Below, one piece after another: positions 7,640-14,372 of a DNA stretch of 15,441 bases. The first letter of the stretch is position 1; each line of letters opens with the position of its first letter. Location of the stretch: positions 1-15,441 of the forward strand of contig JBKPDM010000219.1 in NCBI GenBank assembly GCA_046727895.1, written 5' to 3'. The translations under genes were made by a program, and so were the position numbers. Under the pieces are notes generated by a model, which searched no databases, was not told where the DNA came from, and worked only from the letters and a program-made list of their open reading frames with translations. The stretch comes from DATAOG01 sp046727895. GTDB lineage: Bacteria > Pseudomonadota > Alphaproteobacteria > Geminicoccales > Geminicoccaceae.

Positions 7640-7673
7640 AACCGCGCATGACCGCAGGCTCGGTTGCGCGGTT
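7640..7673 (-). terminator. Orphan intrinsic terminator beside the CBS gene-end fragment
   Basis: Read on the minus strand, AACCGCGC (7673-7666) and GCGCGGTT (7647-7640) form a perfect 8-bp stem with an 18-base loop, and the outer arm runs into a T5 tract (complement of 7637-7641). It sits 22 bases past the TGA of the duplicated CBS gene end (7696-7698), as a normal gene-end terminator would, but the gene itself is missing there. A related hairpin, without the T-run, follows the real CBS gene at 8706-8725. Confidence 0.5.
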
Positions 7674-7732
7674 CAGAGTCGTGCGAGGGCCGTCGTCAGT
7701 GGCTCGAGATGTAGGCGTCGCGCAGGACCGCG
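7673..7732 (+). repeat. 60-bp direct repeat, left copy (bracketing vapBC)
   Basis: Identical to 8733-8792 except at one base (G 7685 versus A 8745), and exactly 1060 bases away in the same orientation. Similarity continues, more diverged, leftwards to about 7609 (versus 8677), but stops abruptly on the right at 7732. The right copy is the 3' end of the intact CBS gene plus its downstream flank, so this left copy is the derived one. The vapBC pair and about 480 other bases lie between the two. Confidence 0.9.
7696..7732 (-). pseudogene. 3' end fragment of the CBS-domain gene
   Basis: On the minus strand this segment encodes the last residues of the CBS protein (AVLRDAYISSH) followed by TGA at 7698-7696, identical to the real gene end at 8756-8792. 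Upstream of 7732 the similarity to the CBS gene ends at once, so only about 12 codons are present. It is a duplicated gene terminus, not an expressed gene. Confidence 0.75.
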
Positions 7733-7788
7733 CCATGGGCGCTCGCCGGGTGGCCGTCGCGATATCGTCGACAGCCGCTCGCCGTCGG

Positions 7789-7814
7789 TCTAGAACGTCG
7801 GCACTGGTTCTAGA
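7789..7814 (+). promoter_or_regulatory. Palindromic operator of vapBC
   Basis: TCTAGAAC (7789-7796) and GTTCTAGA (7807-7814) form a perfect 8-bp inverted repeat with a 10-base spacer. Its right arm abuts the vapB Shine-Dalgarno sequence AAAGGA (7814-7819). Toxin-antitoxin operons are usually autorepressed by the VapB-VapC complex binding such palindromes, so this is the likely operator. The promoter elements themselves are not clear. Confidence 0.65.
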
Positions 7815-7825
7815 AAGGACGCCCC

Positions 7826-8080
7826 GTGGCGCTCAGCCTCAAGGATGCCGAGACCGACCGTCTGGCGCGGGAGGTCGCCAAGCTCACCGGCGAGAGCCTG
7901 ACCGAGGCGGTGCGCAAGGCGCTCGCCGAGCGCCTCGAGCGCGAGCGACGCAAGCGCGGCCGTGGCAAGAGCCTCGTCGAGCGCCTCAACGAGATCGCGC
8001 TGCACTGCGCCTCTCTGCCGGACTACGACACGCGCACACCCGAGGAGATCGTCGGCTATGACGACGAGGGCATGTGGTAA
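7826..8080 (+). CDS. vapB: VapB-family antitoxin (PSK/Rv0623-like)
   Basis: The 84-aa protein is a type II antitoxin that would bind and inhibit the VapC toxin next to it and repress their shared promoter. The start is GTG 7826, with AAAGGA six bases before it. The N-terminal half (SLKDAETDRLAREVAKLTG, then ESLTEAVRKALAERLERER) is the helical DNA-binding and dimerisation part of the Rv0623-type antitoxin family. The acidic C-terminus (TPEEIVGYDDEGMW) is the segment that normally inserts into the toxin active site. The stop TAA overlaps the vapC ATG by one base, so translation is coupled. A perfect palindrome lies just upstream. The length is normal and the frame intact. The family is clear; which VapB subgroup is less so. 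Confidence 0.88.
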   Translation: MALSLKDAETDRLAREVAKLTGESLTEAVRKALAERLERERRKRGRGKSLVERLNEIALHCASLPDYDTRTPEEIVGYDDEGMW

Positions 8081-8469
8081 TGGTGATCGACACCTCGGCC
8101 ATCGTCGCCATTCTTCAGAATGAGCCGGAGCGGCCACGTTTCGTCCGGTTGATCGCCGCCGATGAGGTCCGGTTGCTTTCGGCGGTGAGCCGGGTCGAGT
8201 GCACCTGCGTGATCGAAGGCCGCAAGGGTGAAGCGGGACGCGCGGACCTCGAGCTGTTCTTGCGCGAGGCGGCGATCGAAATTGCTCCGGTCACCACGCA
8301 CCAAGCCGAGATGGCGTGCGAGTTCTTCCGTCGCTTCGGCCGCGGCCGCCACCCCGCGGGTCTCAACATCGGCGACACGTTCGCCTATGCGCTCGCCGAG
8401 GCCACGGGCGAGCCGCTGCTGTTCAAAGGCGACGACTTCGCCAGAACCGACATCACGAGCGCTGCCTGA
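8080..8469 (+). CDS. vapC: VapC-family PIN-domain ribonuclease toxin
   Basis: VapC toxins are PIN-domain ribonucleases that cleave tRNA or rRNA when freed from the antitoxin. I start at ATG 8080, overlapping the vapB stop (TAATG), which gives MVIDTSAIVAIL, the standard VapC beginning; a GTG six bases earlier is possible. The 129-aa protein has the acidic PIN residues: D4 (VIDTSA), E40 (SRVECTCVIEGR), D99 (NIGDTFAYALA) and D118/D119 (LLFKGDDF). In many relatives the last motif is GNDF, so D119 is the likely catalytic residue and D118 the variable one. All four acidic positions are kept, so the toxin is probably active. The pair is bracketed by 60-bp direct repeats of the neighbouring CBS gene end. 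Confidence 0.9.
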   Translation: MVIDTSAIVAILQNEPERPRFVRLIAADEVRLLSAVSRVECTCVIEGRKGEAGRADLELFLREAAIEIAPVTTHQAEMACEFFRRFGRGRHPAGLNIGDTFAYALAEATGEPLLFKGDDFARTDITSAA

Positions 8470-8486
8470 CGCCGAAGCGTCAAGGC
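8464..8486 (+). terminator. Hairpin across the vapC stop codon
   Basis: TGACGC (8467-8472) and GCGTCA (8477-8482) form a perfect stem around a CGAA tetraloop. Three more GC pairs (8464-8466 with 8484-8486) extend it across one bulged A. The stem includes the vapC TGA (8467-8469). No T-run follows, so termination is uncertain; mRNA 3' end protection is equally possible. Confidence 0.35.
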
Positions 8487-8755
8487 GCTGAGCCGAAGTG
8501 CTGCGCGAACTGGTACACCGTGCTGGGACGCTTGCAGAGCGAAGGCGTCCGCGGTGCAGATCTCGTCTCCGCTTGTTACAGCACGGTCACGTCCGCCTCC
8601 GCAGCTTCGCTGCTTCGGCTCGTCCATCGGACGATCAGCCCGTTCTCCGCCGCTTGTCCGAGCCGGGTGGGATCGGCGGGTGCCGGTCTGGCCCGCTTGG
8701 GAAATGCCGCGCAGGACCGCGCGGCTCAGAGCTCAGAGTCGTGCAAGGGCCGTCG
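8470..8755. other. Intergenic stretch between vapC and the CBS gene end
   Basis: No gene is supported here. The stretch carries short stem-loops: GGACGC/GCGTCC (8526-8550), GCAGC-TTC-GCTGC near 8598-8610, and CGTCC/GGACG near 8622-8634. Its right part (from about 8677) is the diverged shoulder of the direct repeat and includes the downstream hairpin of the CBS gene. The open frames across it run straight into the CBS gene in the wrong sense and are not believable. Confidence 0.5.
8706..8725 (-). terminator. Candidate terminator of the CBS gene
   Basis: GCCGCGC (8706-8712) and GCGCGGC (8719-8725) form a perfect 7-bp stem with a 6-base loop, about 30 bases past the CBS stop codon. Read on the minus strand it is followed by ATTTCCC, a poor T-run. 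The equivalent hairpin in the left repeat copy (7640-7673) has a better T-run, so the intact gene may have the weaker version. Confidence 0.4.
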
Positions 8756-8792
8756 TCAGTGGCTCGAGATGTAGGCGTCGCGCAGGACCGCG
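8733..8792 (+). repeat. 60-bp direct repeat, right copy
   Basis: It matches 7673-7732 at 59 of 60 positions. It spans the last 37 bases of the CBS gene (8756-8792, minus strand) and 23 bases of downstream flank. A 14-base piece of it, CGCGCAGGACCGCG (8779-8792), also occurs in the flank at 8708-8721, hinting at earlier local duplication. Confidence 0.9.
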
Positions 8793-9187
8793 GCCTCGGT
8801 CTCCAGCTCGTCGAGCCGATGCTTCACGGCATCACCGATGCTGATCAGCCCCGAGAGCCGTCCCCCCTCGAGCACCGGCAGGTGACGGACCCGGTGGCGG
8901 GTCATCACGCCGAGCACCCGCGTCAGGCTGTCCTCGGGGCGGCAGGTGATCACGTCGCGGGTCATCACGTCGGCGACCTTGATCTCGGACGCTTCGGCCC
9001 GGTGCGCGGCAAAGGCATGGACGACATCGCGCTCCGAAATGATGCCCGCGAGCTTGCCGCCGTCGAGCACGACGAGCGCGCCGATCCGCTCGAGCCGGAG
9101 CCGTTGCGCCACGGTGGCCAGCGTCGCGGCGGGGTGCACCGTGGCGACCTCGTGACCCTTGACGGCCAGGACTGTTTCCACCTTCAT
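8756..9187 (-). CDS. CBS-domain protein (tandem CBS pair)
   Basis: This is a small stand-alone protein of two CBS motifs, a fold that binds adenine nucleotides or related ligands and acts as an energy or redox sensor. No enzymatic domain is attached and the partner is unknown. I start at ATG 9187-9185 (MKVETVLAVKG), giving 143 aa; GGAGGG and GAGAGG lie just upstream. A longer frame reaching 9469 is rejected because its extra N-terminus is not family-like. CBS 1 spans about 5-62 (IGALVVLDGGKLAGIISERD) and CBS 2 about 72-130 (VMTRDVITCRPEDSLTRVLG, VRHLPVLEGGRLSGLISIGD). The tail VKHRLDELETEAAVLRDAYI is a helix typical of this alphaproteobacterial group. Its 3' end is duplicated at 7696-7732. 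It is divergent from the lipoprotein gene across 257 bases. Confidence 0.92.
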   Translation of the reverse strand: MKVETVLAVKGHEVATVHPAATLATVAQRLRLERIGALVVLDGGKLAGIISERDVVHAFAAHRAEASEIKVADVMTRDVITCRPEDSLTRVLGVMTRHRVRHLPVLEGGRLSGLISIGDAVKHRLDELETEAAVLRDAYISSH

Positions 9188-9444
9188 CGGAGCCTCTCCC
9201 TCCTTCCTCGTGAAACTACCCGGCAAAAGGCAAGATATGGCGCAGCCAGGGCCCTGCCAAGGGTCGGCCCCCGCGACCCGTCCGGCCCGCCGAAGCACAC
9301 AGACCTTCATGCGGAACTCTGCCACAGACGGGCACCCACGCGCCAGAGGTCCTGGCGCTGGCGTGGCACCGGCCATGCCTGCTATGAATTCGCGCTCTCG
9401 CACAGATGGCGCCCGCCACAAAGATGGCCTCTCGGAGGCATGCC

Positions 9445-10149
9445 GTGAAACCGCCAAGCCGCTCCGCACCGTGGTTGCTCGCTCTCCTGGTCCTGGCCGG
9501 GTGCGCGTCGACCAGCGTCAGCAACCGCGAGACCTACTCGGGCGCGAAGCTCGCCCGGCCCGATCGCATCATCGTCGACGACTTTGCCGCGACCCCAGCC
9601 GACGTCCCCGCCGACTCTACGGCCGCCTCCCAATCGGCTGGCGCCACGCCGCAGACGGCGAAGGACATCGAAGAGGGTCGCAAGCTGGGCGCCGAAGTGG
9701 CGAGGCAGCTGGTTGCGGATCTCCAGGGCATGGGACTTCCGGCCGTTGAGGGTGCGGGCCAGCCGCCGCCGCGGGTGGGCGACCTCGTGATCAAGGGCTC
9801 CTTCGTCACCGTCGACGAGGGCAGCGCCGGCGAGCGCGTCCTGCTCGGCTTCGGCTCCGGCGCCAGCGAGCTGAAGACGGTGGTCGAAGGCTACCAGATG
9901 ACGGCAGAGGGTCTGCGCAAACTGGGCGGTGGCGAGGTGGCATCGGGGAGTAGCAAGACGCCGGGCATGGTCGTCCCGCTTGCGGTGGCCGCCGCGACCG
10001 CGAACCCGATCGGCCTGATCGTGGTCGGCGGGATGAAGGCGTACGGAGAGGCGTCGGGGTCCTCAACGGTCGAAGGCCGAGCGAAAGCGACCGCGGACGA
10101 GATCGCTGCCCAATTCAAGGTGGCCGCCCAGAAGCAGGGTTGGATCTAG
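9445..10149 (+). CDS. DUF4410-family lipoprotein
   Basis: The protein is a predicted periplasm-facing lipoprotein of unknown role. The start is GTG 9445, with GGAGG six bases before it (9434-9438); ATG codons at 9406 and 9424 are in frame but add an N-terminus that spoils the signal peptide and lack a good binding site. This gives 234 aa. The signal is short, with a Leu-rich core and lipobox LAGC, so C20 would be the lipidated residue. After it comes RPDRIIVDDFAATP (about 38-51), then GDLVIKGSFVTVDEGSAGER (about 112-131) and VLLGFGSGASELKTVVEGYQ, the pattern I associate with DUF4410. A small hydrophobic Ala/Gly stretch (about 175-196) is near the C-terminus. It converges with the dehydrogenase gene and has no obvious operon partner. 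Confidence 0.8.
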   Translation: MKPPSRSAPWLLALLVLAGCASTSVSNRETYSGAKLARPDRIIVDDFAATPADVPADSTAASQSAGATPQTAKDIEEGRKLGAEVARQLVADLQGMGLPAVEGAGQPPPRVGDLVIKGSFVTVDEGSAGERVLLGFGSGASELKTVVEGYQMTAEGLRKLGGGEVASGSSKTPGMVVPLAVAAATANPIGLIVVGGMKAYGEASGSSTVEGRAKATADEIAAQFKVAAQKQGWI

Positions 10150-10215
10150 ATGCAGCGACGCATTCGCTTCGCTTGACCGGGCATCGCCGGACGCGCAACA
10201 AGGGCACGATGGAGT

Positions 10216-11328
10216 CTAACCCCGGTAGGTGACCCGATAGATCAGCCCGGCGCGGTCGTCCGAGATCAGGAGCGAGCCGTCGGGCAACTCCCCAAGGTCG
10301 ACCGGGCGACCCCAGGCGCGGCCATCCGGCTGGAGCCAGCCATCGATGAAGACCTCCTTGGCGCTCGGCTGGCCGCGCTCGTCGAAGCGGACTCGCATGA
10401 CGCGATAGCCGATCGGCTCGGTGCGGTTCCAGGAGCCGTGCTCGGCGACGAAGGCGTCGCCCCGATACCGGTCGGGAAACATCGAGCCCCGGTAGAACTC
10501 GATGCCGAGCGCGGCGACATGCGCCTCGAACTCGAGCGCAGGCGGCGTGGTCGGCTGGGGCGGCGACTGGTCGGCGAACTGCGGGTAGGGGATGCCCCGG
10601 CCGTAGACGTAGGGATAGCCGAAGTGCAGCCCAGGCTGCCGGGCGCCGTTCAGCTCGTCCGGCGGGACGAGGTCGCCCAAGAAGTCGCCGCCGTTGTCGG
10701 TGAAGAACAGCTCGCCGGTCGTCGGTTGCCAGTCGAAGCCGACCGAATTGCGCACGCCGCGGGCGAAGACCTCGAGGTCCTGCCCATCCGGGCGCAGGCG
10801 GATGATCGTGCCTTCGAAGCCACGCACCTCGCAGATGTTGCAGGGTGCGCCGATCGCGACGTACAGCCTGCCGTCGGGGCCGAAACCGGCGTAGCGCCAG
10901 CCGTGCTGACGAAAGTCGGGCAGGACGCCCGGGGGGACCACGACCTCGACCCTGCCCGAGCCGTCGAGCCGGATGATCCGATCCTGCTCGGCAACGAACA
11001 GTGCGCCATCATCGGCGAGCGCGATCCCGTTCGGGACGTTGAGCCCGCCCGCGACCTTGACGACCCCGTTGGCGATCCCGTCGCGCTCGGGATCGAGCAC
11101 GGCGAAGATTTCGCTGCCTCGGGTCGAGGCGTAGATCCTGGCGCCGTCGTCGGCGACCCGCAGCGAGCGCGCGCCCGGAACCTTGGCGAAGACCGCGATG
11201 GCAAAGCCGGCCGGAAGGTTCAGTCGCTCGAGCCGCGGCTCTGGCGCAGCCTGCTGCGTGGCGCCCTGGCAGGCCGTGAGGCATAGCGCCAGGATGAGGC
11301 CGATCGGGCGACCAGAGCCAGGCGGCAT
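10216..11328 (-). CDS. Sorbosone/glucose dehydrogenase-like lipoprotein (PQQ-type beta-propeller)
   Basis: The family comprises six-bladed beta-propeller proteins related to soluble quinoprotein glucose dehydrogenase and L-sorbosone dehydrogenase, usually PQQ-dependent, oxidising sugars or aldehydes in the periplasm. The 370-aa protein starts at ATG 11328-11326; no strong Shine-Dalgarno sequence is visible. A lipoprotein signal ends in lipobox LTAC, so C20 would be lipidated. Family motifs are in order: NVPNGIAL (97-104), FGPDGRLYVAIGAPCNIC (149-166), RNSVGFDWQP (193-202), FTDNGGDFLGDLVPPDELN (209-227), HFGYPY (235-240) and AEHGSWNR (295-302). The exact substrate and true PQQ use cannot be decided; many relatives are only annotated by similarity. 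It lies head-to-head with the sugar transporter operon, 360 bases apart, which hints at a shared role in sugar use. Confidence 0.88.
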   Translation of the reverse strand: MPPGSGRPIGLILALCLTACQGATQQAAPEPRLERLNLPAGFAIAVFAKVPGARSLRVADDGARIYASTRGSEIFAVLDPERDGIANGVVKVAGGLNVPNGIALADDGALFVAEQDRIIRLDGSGRVEVVVPPGVLPDFRQHGWRYAGFGPDGRLYVAIGAPCNICEVRGFEGTIIRLRPDGQDLEVFARGVRNSVGFDWQPTTGELFFTDNGGDFLGDLVPPDELNGARQPGLHFGYPYVYGRGIPYPQFADQSPPQPTTPPALEFEAHVAALGIEFYRGSMFPDRYRGDAFVAEHGSWNRTEPIGYRVMRVRFDERGQPSAKEVFIDGWLQPDGRAWGRPVDLGELPDGSLLISDDRAGLIYRVTYRG

Positions 11329-11688
11329 GGGATCAAAGGTAGGCCGCAGGGGACATCAAGGCGCGTCGCGAGACCGCCCGAGATGCCAATGCCGGTCCCG
11401 AATCCGCCCCAGCCCGCGCGGCACATCCTTGACCATCGTCCAGATCTGATCCACGCCCCGCATCCGCTCAAAGCCCAGCATCGGCCGGCCGCGCGCCGAT
11501 CCTACCAGATCGCGCCGCGCCGTGCGACCTCTTCGCGGCGGCGCTCGAGGTCCTCGCTGGGTGATGACGTGTCGTCGGCGGAGCGGTCGGCGCAGCTGTC
11601 AGTTGCCGACAGGGACGAGCTGAGACAGACTAGGCCTGCGTGACCAATGGGCTGTCAAATCGGCCCGAACAGAGGGGGGCAGATCCCA
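11329..11688. other. Shared divergent upstream region of dehydrogenase and sugar ABC operon
   Basis: This 360-base stretch should hold the promoters of both flanking genes, but I see no convincing -35/-10 pair or operator. On the minus strand an open stretch from about 11646 to a TAG at 11504-11502 ends with ERRREEVARRGAIW, followed three bases later by a hairpin (ATCGGC at 11480-11485 with GCCGAT at 11495-11500). That could be the tail of a lost gene, but no start codon is visible. Confidence 0.45.
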
Positions 11689-12792
11689 ATGCGCAGCGCA
11701 GTCCTGGGTGCGGTTTCCGTGCTGACCTTCGCCGGCGTCGTCGCCGCGGGCGGCCCGGCGATTGCCGATCAGGTGCTCGACGAGGCCAAGGCGGCGGTCG
11801 TCAAGGTCGCCGGTCCGCAGACGACCTGGAACGGCCCGACCTCCTCGCCCAAGCCCGAGCCCGGCAAGCACATCGCCTATCTCTCGACCGACGAGCAGAA
11901 CGACGCCTCGCGCGAGTGGGGCCAGGCGATCAAGGAGGCGGGCGAGAAGGTCGGCTGGCAGGTCACGATCATCGACGGCCGGGGCAGCCCGGTCACCTGG
12001 ATCTCGGGCATGAACCAGGCGATCGCGCTCAAAGTCGACGGCATCGTCACCACCGCCGATGTCGCGAGCCTGCAGGAGCCGGTCAAGGAGGCGCTCGCCA
12101 AGGGCATCGTGATGCTCGGCATCCACGGGACGGCCTTCCCCGGGCCGGACAAGAAGCTCGGCCTCTACTACAACATCCAGCAGGACCCGCGCGACATCGG
12201 CCGCGCCCAGGCCGACTGGATCATCGCGCATTCCGACGGCAAGGCGCGCGTCGTGGTCACGACGCACTGCGAGTACGCGATCGCCTGCGCCAAGGCGAAC
12301 GCAACCAAGGATCGGCTGGAGCAGTGCCAGGGCTGCAAGGTGCTCGAGTTCCACAACTCGCCGATCGTCGAGGTCTCGCAGCGCATGCCGGAGGCGATCA
12401 CCAGGTGGGTGCAGGAGTACGGCACGCCGCTCTACGTTACCGCGGTCGCCGACTACACGCTCGACTACATGGTGCCGGCGCTGCGCGCGGGCGGGGTCGA
12501 TCCGAAGGACGTGATCCTGGTCGGGGCCGACGGCAACAAGTCGGCCTATCAACGCATCCGGGCGGGCGATCAGTACCAGCTGGTCACCGCCTCGGAGCCC
12601 TACAAGCTCGAGGGCTACCAGGCGATCGATGAGTTCAATCGCGCCTTCCACGGGCAGCCGCCGAGCGGCTGGGTGCAGACGCCCTATCTGGTCACGCCCG
12701 AGAATATCAATGCCGAGGGCGGCGACCGCAACACCTTCATCCCGAGCAACAACTTCGAGCAGCACTATCTCGAGCTCTGGGGCGTGAAGTAG
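11689..12792 (+). CDS. Sugar ABC transporter periplasmic substrate-binding protein
   Basis: This is a type I periplasmic binding protein of the ribose/galactose-binding (Peripla_BP_4) group, delivering a sugar or sugar-like ligand to the permease encoded two genes downstream. I start at ATG 11689, with a G-rich GAGGGGGG about 10 bases upstream. An in-frame ATG at 11647 adds 14 residues before the signal peptide. The 367-aa protein has a Sec signal with likely cleavage after AIA (about residue 26). The mature part starts with a helical segment, then the two-lobe fold (HIAYLSTDEQNDASREWGQA at about 61-80; GIVTTADV; VILVGADGNKSAY at about 275-287). Four cysteines (C194, C200, C213, C216) cluster in 23 residues, perhaps as disulfides. 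The ligand cannot be predicted. It is the first gene of the transporter operon. Confidence 0.92.
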   Translation: MRSAVLGAVSVLTFAGVVAAGGPAIADQVLDEAKAAVVKVAGPQTTWNGPTSSPKPEPGKHIAYLSTDEQNDASREWGQAIKEAGEKVGWQVTIIDGRGSPVTWISGMNQAIALKVDGIVTTADVASLQEPVKEALAKGIVMLGIHGTAFPGPDKKLGLYYNIQQDPRDIGRAQADWIIAHSDGKARVVVTTHCEYAIACAKANATKDRLEQCQGCKVLEFHNSPIVEVSQRMPEAITRWVQEYGTPLYVTAVADYTLDYMVPALRAGGVDPKDVILVGADGNKSAYQRIRAGDQYQLVTASEPYKLEGYQAIDEFNRAFHGQPPSGWVQTPYLVTPENINAEGGDRNTFIPSNNFEQHYLELWGVK

Positions 12793-12805
12793 AGCAGGGC
12801 GGTCG

Positions 12806-12838
12806 GGGGCGGAGCGTCCGCGCGCAGGCCTCCGCCCC
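12806..12838 (+). terminator. Intercistronic stem-loop after the binding-protein gene
   Basis: GGGGCGGAG (12806-12814) and CTCCGCCCC (12830-12838) form a perfect 9-bp GC-rich stem with a 15-base loop, in the 71-base gap between the binding-protein and ATPase genes. No T-run follows. In ABC operons such structures commonly protect the upstream mRNA or cause partial termination, so that binding protein is made in excess of the membrane components; that role here is inferred. Confidence 0.5.
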
Positions 12839-12863
12839 GCGCCCCTGAAGGCCGATCCCCGCT

Positions 12864-14368
<1,505 letters not shown>

Positions 14369-14372
<4 letters not shown>

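Larger units (their letters stand above)
6812..7825. other. Degenerate ~1-kb stretch between hsdR and vapB
   Basis: No intact gene is convincing here. Several long open frames exist on both strands, but they overlap, are very rich in Arg, Ala, Ser and Pro, and look like products of high G+C. Recognisable pieces are a frameshifted gene remnant (7062-7384), a hairpin GCTGGC-TTTT-GCCAGC (7615-7630), and the left copy of the repeat derived from the CBS gene end (7673-7732). On the minus strand, 6934-7060 reads as about 40 open codons ending with the basic sequence RKAVATRKLRVENPN and a stop, which could be another gene remnant. The stretch looks like an accumulation of insertion and deletion scars. 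Confidence 0.5.

Noticed and set aside
7117..8061. 314-codon plus-strand frame overlapping vapB
   Set aside because: It passes through vapB in another frame, crosses the duplicated repeat, and has Arg/Ser/Ala-rich low-complexity text. Only a short NEPEK piece looks protein-like, and it is treated as part of the pseudogene.
9406..9444. ATG starts for the DUF4410 lipoprotein
   Set aside because: GTG 9445 has GGAGG at the right distance and gives a compact lipoprotein signal with the lipid Cys at residue 20; the ATG codons place extra polar residues before it.
8498..9448. 316-codon plus-strand frame antisense to the CBS gene
   Set aside because: The CBS protein on the other strand has clear paired motifs and a good ribosome binding site; this frame is its shadow.
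9188..9469. N-terminal extension of the CBS protein
   Set aside because: The extension is unlike the family, while ATG 9187 has purine-rich sequence before it and gives the usual 143-aa length.
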